A stretch of 8,330 nucleotides of DNA from Treponema sp. UBA4232 (GTDB lineage Bacteria; Spirochaetota; Spirochaetia; Treponematales; Treponemataceae). The translations under genes and the position numbers were made by a program. Location: positions 1 to 8,330 of the forward strand of contig DGXM01000149.1 in assembly GCA_002396325.1 (NCBI GenBank), in the 5' to 3' direction. Numbering within the stretch: position 1 is the first letter of the stretch; every line of letters begins with the position of its first letter. The notes beneath the pieces were generated by a model. It worked only from the letters and a program-made list of their open reading frames with translations, was not told where the DNA came from and did not search any database. Of the stretch, positions 1 through 6,290 are shown piece by piece.

Positions 1-95
1 GTGAAAAATCCATACGGCTCCAAATCATTCAGACGTAAAAAATTTGAGCGTATACCAACGTTCTGCCCTTGTAATTCCTTGTAAGATAAAATAGA
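1..95. other. Upstream region with no convincing gene
   Basis: No gene can be supported here. One forward frame stays open from the window edge to a TAA at 82-84 (27 basic residues) and could be the tail of an upstream gene, but it has no recognisable motif. On the reverse strand an ATG at 13-11 is preceded by a GGAG-like ribosome site, so a divergent gene could begin and leave the window, but only four codons are visible. A TAAAAT box at 87-92 sits just before the fliG start without a recognisable -35 element. A promoter for fliG is therefore possible but weak. Confidence 0.3.
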
Positions 96-1595
96 ATGGT
101 ACTTATGGATTTGAATGATTACCGCCTGAAAGCATACAACAAGGCTAAGGCTTCATTACCGCCGGAGAGCGAGAAAAATCAGAATGAAAGTGTAAAAAGC
201 ATTTCGAAAGAAATACGTCACAATTCGCAGCCCGGCACCGAGCCGATAGTTTACAAACCTGTTTTTGAAAAAATCAACCGCAAGATTGATGAGGTCTTGC
301 AGAAAAAGACCCCCGCAGCGCGGACCGTGACATCCCGTCCGTCCCAGGCAAGAGAGAGTGCTTCTGAAACTTACGGCCGCGAAGAGAAATCAGAGGTCAA
401 ATCAACAAGAAAAAATCTTGCGAAGGGAAGCGGTGTTCCGACTGCAGAGGATATTAAGGCCCGCGAACAGGCAAAACTTGCAGCCAAAAGCGGAACATGG
501 TTTCAGAAAAAGACCACGACTGAAGATGACGTGAAGGCTGCCGCCGCCAGACTGACTTCCGGCGGTCTTATAATGGTGCCCGAACAGGAAAAGAAAGAGG
601 GCGAAAAAGAAAGTATTTACCGTCGTGTCGCAAAATTCATGGTTGTAATCGGCATTGACGAAGCCGCGAAAATTCTTCCGCATCTCACCGAAGAGCAGAC
701 CGAAAAAATCATCCCTGAAATTGCGTCGATTAGAAATGTGACGCCCGAAGAGGCCAAAGAGGTTCTGGCGGAGTTTGATTCTCTTTTGAACAAGGCCCGT
801 GAATCCGGCGGAATGGATACTGCGCGCATAATGCTCACAAAAGCCTACGGTGCTGAAAAAGCCGAGGAAATGCTTCATAAAGTGGTGAGTTATCCTGAAG
901 GAAAGCCTTTTGATTTTCTTGAGGATGCCAACGCGGAAAGAATCGGAGTGCTTTTGGACGGAGAATCCAGCGCGGTTCAGGCCATTGTTCTTTCTCAGAT
1001 TGAGCCTAAGAAAGCCGCACAGGTGATTGGCCGCATGGATGCCGCCGCGAAGACCGATGTTGTGATGCGGCTTGCAAAAATGAAGCCTGTTTCGCCGACC
1101 GTTATGGAGCAGATTAACAAAGCCCTGCACGACAAAATGCTTACCCAGAACACGGAAAATACGCAGAATCTCGACGGACGCGGTGTGCTTGCGCAGATTT
1201 TGAAGCGTATGGATCCTTCGGTTGAATATTCGATTATCGGAACGCTCAGTGATTCCGACCCCGAGCTTGGTGCGGACTTGAGATGCAGGCTTTTTACCGA
1301 AGAGGACGTGATAGGCTGCGACGACCGTTATCTGCAGAACAAACTCCACGACATGAAGGACGAAGAGATTGTGCTTTTGCTCAGGGGCAAAGATCAGGCT
1401 TTCCGCACGAAGATTCTTTCCAATATTTCCCGCAGAAGAGCCCAGACCATCGAAGACGAAGAGATTCTCAAACCTCATGTGCTCAGGGCTGATTCGGAGA
1501 GGGTCACGTCACAGTTTTATGCGGAGTTGCGCCGTGCATGGGAAGTCGGCGACTTGATTGTGCGCGGACGCGATGACGGCGAGGTGTATGTATGA
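96..1595 (+). CDS. fliG: FliG1-like flagellar motor switch protein with long N-terminal extension
   Basis: FliG forms the rotor ring at the cytoplasmic face of the flagellar MS ring. It couples FliF to FliM and receives torque from MotA. Residues 1-172 are polar, charged and probably disordered. An N-domain follows at about 173-270 (AKFMVVIGIDEAAKILPHL), a middle domain at about 275-350, and a C-domain at about 355-499. Compared from memory with E. coli FliG, charged torque residues are largely kept: R430 for K264, R447 for R281, D454 and E455 for D288 and D289, and the typical YV ending. The middle-domain EHPQ motif reads ESSA (290-293). At 499 residues it is much longer than the usual 330-345. 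The isolated location and the extension suggest spirochaetal FliG1 rather than the operon-encoded FliG2. Neither ATG 96 nor the in-frame ATG 105 has a clear ribosome site, so the start may be codon 4. The stop overlaps the next gene by ATGA. Confidence 0.85.
   Translation: MVLMDLNDYRLKAYNKAKASLPPESEKNQNESVKSISKEIRHNSQPGTEPIVYKPVFEKINRKIDEVLQKKTPAARTVTSRPSQARESASETYGREEKSEVKSTRKNLAKGSGVPTAEDIKAREQAKLAAKSGTWFQKKTTTEDDVKAAAARLTSGGLIMVPEQEKKEGEKESIYRRVAKFMVVIGIDEAAKILPHLTEEQTEKIIPEIASIRNVTPEEAKEVLAEFDSLLNKARESGGMDTARIMLTKAYGAEKAEEMLHKVVSYPEGKPFDFLEDANAERIGVLLDGESSAVQAIVLSQIEPKKAAQVIGRMDAAAKTDVVMRLAKMKPVSPTVMEQINKALHDKMLTQNTENTQNLDGRGVLAQILKRMDPSVEYSIIGTLSDSDPELGADLRCRLFTEEDVIGCDDRYLQNKLHDMKDEEIVLLLRGKDQAFRTKILSNISRRRAQTIEDEEILKPHVLRADSERVTSQFYAELRRAWEVGDLIVRGRDDGEVYV
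1581..1586 (+). promoter_or_regulatory. Ribosome binding site for the M16C protease gene
   Basis: GAGGTG lies inside the last codons of fliG, five bases before the ATG at 1592. It matches the anti-Shine-Dalgarno sequence well and fixes the protease start. Combined with the ATGA stop/start overlap, it points to coupled translation of the two genes. Confidence 0.65.
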
Positions 1596-4588
1596 AAAAA
1601 GGCGACAGATACAAGGGATTTTGCGTGCGCGAGGTGGTTGATGTTGAAGACTGCGGTTCAACCGGCGTTTATCTTGTGCATGAAAAGACCGGAATGGAAG
1701 TGTTCCATCTGCTTAATTCTGATGAGGAAAATCTTTTTGCTTTTGCATTCAGGACTCCTCCCGGAGACAGTTCAGGCGTGGCCCATGTTTTGGAGCACAG
1801 CGTCCTTTGCGGTTCACAGAAATTTCCTTTGAAGGATCCGTTCATACGACTTGTGAATCAGAGCGTGAACACATATCTGAATGCCTATACAGCTTCTGAT
1901 CACACCGTGTTTCCGGCAAGCTCCACAGTGAAGGCCGACTATTTCAATCTGATGGCGGTGTATGCCGATGCTGTTTTTTTTCCTCTGCTTCGTCCCGAAA
2001 TTTTCATGCAGGAATGTCACCGTCTTGATTTTGACGACAATGGCAAAGTTTCACTTCAGGGCGTGGTTTACAATGAGATGAAGGGAAATTATTCGTCCTA
2101 CGAGTCTGTTGCAGGGGATGCGATAGAAACCTCGGTTTTGGGCGGCACTGTTTACGAATATGATTCAGGCGGCGATCCTCTGGAGATTCCCGGTCTCACG
2201 CTGGCAAAACTCAGGGCTTTCCACAAGAAATATTACTGTCCCGCAAACTGCATGGTCTTTCTTTACGGAAACATATCCACAGAGGAGCAGATTGATTTCA
2301 TTGAGCGTGAAGTGATTCTTCGCGTTGCGTCGTCCGGTAAAAAAGCCGTGTACAAGACGCGGAAAAATGCCTTCATAAAACCCCGGCTGCACGCATACGG
2401 ACCTTCGGATGAAAAGGAAAAGAAAAGCACGGTTTCATGCGCCTGGAGGATTGAGGACACTGGTCTTTCCAGGTCGCAGGTGGCCATGGAGATTCTGTTT
2501 CTCGGAGACCTTCTTTGGGGAAATGATTCCGCCGTTGTGTCAAAGTCAATGATTTCCTCAGGGCTTGGAGAAGATTTGGCACCACAGACCGGTGAGCACA
2601 TTTCAATTGAATATCCCGTGGTGAATTTCGGACTGCGGGGAGTCGATTCAAAGAATGTGCTGAAAGTGAAAAAGACTCTTTACGCCACGCTGCTCGATGT
2701 GTGCAGAAACGGAGTGAAGCGCGAGGAGATGGACAGGGTGCGGATGTCCTTCGAATTCTCAAACCGCGAGATCAAGAGATTTGACGGTCCGTATTCGCTT
2801 GTTCTTCTGCGGCGCTGTCTCAGGGGATGGCTTTACGGCGAGAAACCCTGGGAAACCCTTCTTTTCATGCGCGAGTATTCCGCTTTGGTGCAGAGAATGG
2901 ATTCCGATCCCTCGTATCTTTCGAAGATGATCCACAGATATTTTCTGGACAACAAAAGATGCTCCCTTGTGACGGTGACTCCTTCCGCCAAGTGGTCCAG
3001 GGACCGTGCCAAAAAAGAGCGCGAGACGGCTGAAAGACAACTTTCTGAAATGGGTGAGAAAAAGGCCCGTTCGCTTTTGAAAAAAATGCACGATTTCCAG
3101 GACAAGCCTTTAAGTGCGGAAGAAAATGATTTGCTTCCCCGTCTTTCCATAAATGATTTGTCTTCAACCGTGGAAAAAATCCGCACATCGGAAGATGAAA
3201 TTGAAGGCCTGACTCTCTTTTCGAACACGGAACCCACGAACGGAATACTCTATTTTTCAATGGCCGTACCTGCCGACTGTCTTCCCGCATCGGATTATCC
3301 CTATCTTCCGAGTATTTGCGAATGGTTCAGTCAGGTGGGATGGGGCTCGCTTTCGTGGGACAAAGCAGTTTCCATTGTCGAAGGAACAACGGGCGGATTC
3401 GGTGCCTATACGCGCTCTGCCACTGTTCCTGATTTTGCCGCGAAGTCGGACTGCAAAAAGAACTACGTGGGGCGCGACTGGGTGATGTTTTATTTCAAAG
3501 TGCTTGAGGAACGCGCTCAGGATGCATTCAATCTGTTTTCCGACTGCATTCTTCAGACCGATTTTTCAGACACAGTCCGACTCAGGGAACTTGTGGTGGC
3601 CCAGTACAATTCAATATCATCACTTGTGGTGCCTCATGCGAACTGGTATGCGGCATACAGGGCTTCGTGCTCTCTGAATCACGCAGGTACGGTCAACGAA
3701 GTGTGGGAAGGTCTTTCTTCTTATTATACCGCGCGTAAAATGAACGGCATGGATATAAATGAAGTCTCCTCTGTTTTGTGCTCTATTTTCAAAAGATTGT
3801 TCAAAGGCGGTGCCGTACTGCATCTTACGGGAACCAAAAAAGGAATTTCTTCCGCAAAGAAGATTCTGCCGGGCTTCATAAGAAAAATTGGAATGAAGAA
3901 TCTCAAAAAAAAGAGGGCGAATCCTGAGTCTGCATTCAGGGCACTGACGGAAATTCCGTCCGAATTCTGCGAAGAAGGAGTGAAGGGGCCGATTGACGAG
4001 AACATAGTCGTTCCGGGTACCGTCGGATATGCATGCAGGCTGATTCCGTCGTCTCCGTTTGACACAAGGGACTGCATAGCCGATTTGGTTTTCGCACACA
4101 GTGTTTCCCACAACGAGCTTTGGAAGAGTGTGCGCACGGTGGGAGGAGCATACGGAGTCTATCTTTCCACAAACAGCGATTCAAAAGTCTGCCGGTTCCT
4201 TACATACAGGGATCCTCGTCCGTTCGATTCTCTGGATGTCCTTCGGGAGACAGCCGAGGCTTTGGTTCAAAAGGATTTTTCTGAAGCCGAAGTGGAAAAA
4301 GCAATCACAGGCTGCTATTCCGACGAGGTTTTCCCGCGTACTCCGGCATCGAAGGGGGCCACTGCTTTTCTGTGGGAGCTTTACGGACTCAACAACGCGC
4401 AGAAGGCCAGAAGGCTTAAATGGCTGCTTTCAATCAAGCCGGGTGACATGCACAAAGCCGCCTTGAGATTCGAAAAAGCCGTAAAAAATCCCGGCAAAGG
4501 TTTTAAAACGGTGGTTGTATGCACGAAAGAGATGATTTTATCAAAATCAAAAGAAAATACTGGTAAAATTATAAAATTTTCGGTATAA
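1592..4588 (+). CDS. M16C-family zinc metalloprotease (presequence protease/Cym1-like)
   Basis: This is a 998-residue clam-shell metallopeptidase of the pitrilysin superfamily, family M16C, which degrades short unfolded peptides in a closed chamber. The inverted zinc motif HVLEH is at 65-69 (H65 and H69 bind zinc, E68 is the catalytic base). The third ligand is E162 in VVYNEMKG, about the spacing known for presequence proteases. Hallmark blocks NTYLNAYTASDHTVFP (93-108) and VRTVGGAYG (847-855, with the Arg and Tyr of the C-terminal half that help bind substrate) are present. A charged helical hinge at about 465-505 joins the halves. Length and motif order match full-length Cym1/PreP, so the enzyme looks intact. 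No signal peptide or membrane segment is seen, so it should be cytoplasmic. It is translationally coupled to fliG. A role in recycling peptides from larger proteases is inferred from the family; substrate is unknown. Confidence 0.93.
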   Translation: MKKGDRYKGFCVREVVDVEDCGSTGVYLVHEKTGMEVFHLLNSDEENLFAFAFRTPPGDSSGVAHVLEHSVLCGSQKFPLKDPFIRLVNQSVNTYLNAYTASDHTVFPASSTVKADYFNLMAVYADAVFFPLLRPEIFMQECHRLDFDDNGKVSLQGVVYNEMKGNYSSYESVAGDAIETSVLGGTVYEYDSGGDPLEIPGLTLAKLRAFHKKYYCPANCMVFLYGNISTEEQIDFIEREVILRVASSGKKAVYKTRKNAFIKPRLHAYGPSDEKEKKSTVSCAWRIEDTGLSRSQVAMEILFLGDLLWGNDSAVVSKSMISSGLGEDLAPQTGEHISIEYPVVNFGLRGVDSKNVLKVKKTLYATLLDVCRNGVKREEMDRVRMSFEFSNREIKRFDGPYSLVLLRRCLRGWLYGEKPWETLLFMREYSALVQRMDSDPSYLSKMIHRYFLDNKRCSLVTVTPSAKWSRDRAKKERETAERQLSEMGEKKARSLLKKMHDFQDKPLSAEENDLLPRLSINDLSSTVEKIRTSEDEIEGLTLFSNTEPTNGILYFSMAVPADCLPASDYPYLPSICEWFSQVGWGSLSWDKAVSIVEGTTGGFGAYTRSATVPDFAAKSDCKKNYVGRDWVMFYFKVLEERAQDAFNLFSDCILQTDFSDTVRLRELVVAQYNSISSLVVPHANWYAAYRASCSLNHAGTVNEVWEGLSSYYTARKMNGMDINEVSSVLCSIFKRLFKGGAVLHLTGTKKGISSAKKILPGFIRKIGMKNLKKKRANPESAFRALTEIPSEFCEEGVKGPIDENIVVPGTVGYACRLIPSSPFDTRDCIADLVFAHSVSHNELWKSVRTVGGAYGVYLSTNSDSKVCRFLTYRDPRPFDSLDVLRETAEALVQKDFSEAEVEKAITGCYSDEVFPRTPASKGATAFLWELYGLNNAQKARRLKWLLSIKPGDMHKAALRFEKAVKNPGKGFKTVVVCTKEMILSKSKENTGKIIKFSV

Positions 4589-4594
4589 TATAAT
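4584..4594 (+). promoter_or_regulatory. Tandem overlapping TATAAT -10 boxes
   Basis: Two perfect TATAAT hexamers (4584-4589 and 4589-4594, sharing one T) overlap the stop codon of the protease gene. They follow a very AT-rich stretch. No good -35 hexamer is found at 16-18 bases; the best, CTGGTA at 4560-4565, is weak. Transcription from the second box would begin near 4600-4602, right at the base of the hairpin that starts at 4603. This is the likely promoter of the 73-residue gene. Confidence 0.5.
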
Positions 4595-4602
4595 CCAAAG
4601 AT

Positions 4603-4682
4603 ATCTCTGAACCATTTGGCAGGATTTCGTCAGGCTTGGTTTCGGAGATTTCCCAGCGTATCCGAACGATGAACTATGGGGG
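4603..4682 (+). promoter_or_regulatory. Structured leader before the small gene, with alternative pairings
   Basis: Bases 4603-4614 (ATCTCTGAACCA) pair with 4637-4649 in a 12-bp stem that has one G-T wobble and one bulged T. A smaller stem, TGGC 4617-4620 with GTCA 4629-4632, sits inside it. The 3' arm contains TTCGGA (4641-4646), which can instead pair perfectly with TCCGAA (4661-4666), excluding the first hairpin. CCCA at 4652-4655 can pair with TGGG at 4677-4680, which covers part of the G-run (4678-4682) that would serve as ribosome site for ATG 4689. The pairings are read directly from the sequence. That they switch or regulate translation is inference. I could not match it to a known riboswitch, 6S or SRP RNA. 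Confidence 0.4.
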
Positions 4683-4688
4683 CAATTT

Positions 4689-4910
4689 ATGACAGGTGTA
4701 GATAAAGAGCAGTTTTTAAGCATGATCCGTCAGCTGGTTTCTGATGTACAGGGAGCGCCTTATCCCGGAGATGGATTTGAACCCGAACTTTATTCAATTT
4801 GGTATGAGCATGTTCAGAAGAATGCACAGGAATGTTTCGAGTTCCTCGATGAGAATTTCCCCTCGGACAAAGAGGGTGTGAAAAAAACACTTCAGAAAAT
4901 GTTCAATTAG
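4689..4910 (+). CDS. Small acidic protein of unknown function (73 aa)
   Basis: I do not recognise this protein. It is acidic (13 Asp/Glu against 7 Lys/Arg) and probably mainly helical: a helix at about 5-20, a Pro/Gly-rich turn APYPGDGFEP (23-32), then helices at about 33-54 and 59-72. It has one Cys (49), no signal peptide and no membrane segment, so it should be a soluble cytoplasmic protein. The ATG at 4689 is preceded by a G-run (4678-4682) six bases upstream, which is the only candidate ribosome site. Support for a real gene comes from its position between two sound genes with its own -10 boxes and leader, and from a plausible globular composition. It might be an adaptor or a small regulator, but nothing in the sequence shows this. 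Confidence 0.65.
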   Translation: MTGVDKEQFLSMIRQLVSDVQGAPYPGDGFEPELYSIWYEHVQKNAQECFEFLDENFPSDKEGVKKTLQKMFN

Positions 4911-4936
4911 AAGTCATTACCTGCCGAAGATAGGGA

Positions 4937-4976
4937 AAGAGGACTGGTATATCTATTTTGTAGAACCGGTCTTCTT
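4937..4976 (+). other. Strong hairpin after the 73-residue gene
   Basis: AAGAGGACTGGT (4937-4948) pairs with ACCGGTCTTCTT (4965-4976) over 12 bp with two G-T wobbles. After an ATA bulge, TCTA 4952-4955 pairs with TAGA 4961-4964 around a TTTTG loop. No run of T follows, so it is not a classical intrinsic terminator. It could be a transcript-stabilising or processing hairpin between the small gene and the lipocalin-like gene, or part of the 5' leader of the latter. No convincing promoter is seen in 4911-5023. Confidence 0.45.
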
Positions 4977-5023
4977 ATCACAGGATTGGTGCACTCCGTT
5001 CCGTAAGTATTTTGGGTGGGTAT

Positions 5024-6205
5024 ATGGCAAATCAGAAGATAAATCACAACGAGCGTTATATGCTTAGGGGCGCTCTCAAGAAAAACGGATTTGACCGCTG
5101 GCGATTGGTAACTAACGGGGTGAATGTTGTTTCGGGGGAGGAGCTTGCATTTTTCATTGAATTTTACGTGGTGAATCCGGCTGTTTCTCCGGAGGAATGT
5201 GTGTTGGGATTTAAGAACCGCGCCGCCATTTCCGAGGATGATTTGCACGCAGCTCTTACTGGTGCCTCCGGAGCCGCAGATGGCAGTTCCGAACCTCTTG
5301 TGAAACCTTCCTTCGCAATGGTGAAGGCCGGTGTCCTCCGTGAAAACGGAAAGCAGATGAATGTCTATTATCCTGCTTCCCAGATTCAAGTGGGTCATAC
5401 GGATCTTCTTTTCAAAGTCGGTACAGACGAAAGCAATTATTGTTCGCTCACAACGACTTCCACATACGGCACTGTGAATGTCTCAAAAATGGATTTGGTC
5501 GAGCATCCTGAGATTTTGGGGCAGAGTGGAAAGATGTCCTGGAACCTGCGATATTCCAAGCAGATTGGATTTACTCCCGATTACAAAGGAAAAAAACTCA
5601 ACTGGTCTGTTTCGGGTGCCAAAACCGTCTTTGAAGGAAAAATCATTCTTGACGGCGAGGAGTATGAAGTCACGTCCCCGCGTTCAAACGGCTATTTCGA
5701 CAAAAGCTGGGGAAAGGAACTCACGTCTTCTTTCTTCCATTTGAGTTCATCACGCCTCACTTCAATAATCAACGGAAAGGTTCTGCCTGATTCCTGTTTT
5801 GTTGTCCAGGGTGTCTACAACGATTCGCTCAGTGTTCTTGTTTCATTGAACGGTAAGAATATTGAATTCAATGCAAAAAAGGCAAAAAGCTATGAGCTTA
5901 CCTACGATCTTTTCGAAATGCCTTCAGATGGCGAAGAGGAATCCAAGTTTCATTGGTCGGTGAGTGCGAGCGACAAAACCTATGTGGTTGACGTGGACTG
6001 CTATTGCAATACCAAGACAATGTTCCTGCGGAAATACGAGTGTCCCGAAGGAAATCGGAAAGTCCTTTGCATCGCAGGCAGTGGAAGCGGAACGGGTGAA
6101 CTGCGTCTTTACAGAAAGATAAAGAAAAACCTCGAGCTTATTGAACACGTGCGTATTGCAAATATGCTCTGCGAGTACGGCGACATAGAACTTCCCGTAG
6201 TCTGA
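5024..6205 (+). CDS. Tocopherol cyclase/CrtC/AttH-like lipocalin-fold protein
   Basis: The protein has about 393 residues and is rich in short beta-strand patterns, without signal peptide or membrane helix. The segment NGYFDKSWG (222-230), followed by a strand-rich SSFFHLSSSRL stretch, resembles the GY-x-(E/D)-K-x-WG signature of the tocopherol cyclase-like family. That family belongs to the double-lipocalin group with CrtC and AttH. The N-terminal block RGALKKNGFDRWRL (15-28) and strands ending in ELAFFIEFYVVNP (40-52) also fit it. Plant members cyclise prenylquinols, but most bacterial members are uncharacterised, and nothing here supports tocopherol synthesis. A lipid or hydrophobic-ligand role is inferred from the fold. 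ATG 5024 is chosen because a G-rich segment (5014-5020) precedes it. An upstream in-frame TTG at 5012 lacks a ribosome site, and Met13 (5060) is another option. It ends 85 bases before clpB. Confidence 0.75.
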   Translation: MANQKINHNERYMLRGALKKNGFDRWRLVTNGVNVVSGEELAFFIEFYVVNPAVSPEECVLGFKNRAAISEDDLHAALTGASGAADGSSEPLVKPSFAMVKAGVLRENGKQMNVYYPASQIQVGHTDLLFKVGTDESNYCSLTTTSTYGTVNVSKMDLVEHPEILGQSGKMSWNLRYSKQIGFTPDYKGKKLNWSVSGAKTVFEGKIILDGEEYEVTSPRSNGYFDKSWGKELTSSFFHLSSSRLTSIINGKVLPDSCFVVQGVYNDSLSVLVSLNGKNIEFNAKKAKSYELTYDLFEMPSDGEEESKFHWSVSASDKTYVVDVDCYCNTKTMFLRKYECPEGNRKVLCIAGSGSGTGELRLYRKIKKNLELIEHVRIANMLCEYGDIELPVV

Positions 6206-6213
6206 TTTTCATT

Positions 6214-6232
6214 TTGAAAACACCTTTTTCAA
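6214..6232. other. AT-rich inverted repeat between the lipocalin-like gene and clpB
   Basis: TTGAAAA (6214-6220) and TTTTCAA (6226-6232) form a perfect 7-bp palindrome around CACCT. It begins nine bases after the upstream stop codon and is followed by TTTCTCTT. It could act as a weak terminator for the upstream gene, or as an operator, since it ends only six bases before the -35 box of the clpB promoter. The stem has a single G-C pair, so terminator strength would be low. It does not match CIRCE. Confidence 0.3.
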
Positions 6233-6238
6233 TTTCTC

Positions 6239-6268
6239 TTGACGAAAATGCTTTTCCGTTGTTATTTT
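6239..6268 (+). promoter_or_regulatory. Probable housekeeping-type promoter of clpB
   Basis: TTGACG (6239-6244) matches the -35 consensus at five of six bases. After 18 bases comes TATTTT (6263-6268), four of six matches to the -10 consensus. Transcription would start near 6275, just before the ribosome site GGGAGG at 6278-6283, which lies seven bases from the clpB ATG. A start slightly upstream would be needed for a comfortable leader. No CIRCE (HrcA) element or typical sigma-32 promoter is seen, so heat control of this gene is not evident from the sequence. Confidence 0.45.
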
Positions 6269-6290
6269 AAAAAAAACGGGAGGCGCAATA

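Noticed and set aside
402..1478. Reverse-strand open frame of 358 codons antisense to fliG
   Set aside because: The fliG frame has clear FliG domains. The antisense protein is rich in Phe, His, Arg and Asn without recognisable motifs, as expected of a mirror frame created by codon bias.
2373..3290. Several reverse-strand open frames inside the protease gene
   Set aside because: They overlap each other and an intact conserved enzyme, and their compositions are not protein-like.
4101..4466. Forward open frame of 121 codons inside the M16C gene
   Set aside because: It overlaps the conserved C-terminal half of the protease, including GGAYG, and has no ribosome site or recognisable family.
4600..4688. 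Leader before the small gene as 4.5S/SRP or 6S RNA
   Set aside because: The conserved SRP loop sequence is absent and the length and fold do not match 6S RNA.
4986..5013. TTGGTG and TATTTT with 16-base spacing before the lipocalin-like gene
   Set aside because: The start of transcription would fall about four bases before ATG 5024, leaving no room for a ribosome site. The match is also weak.
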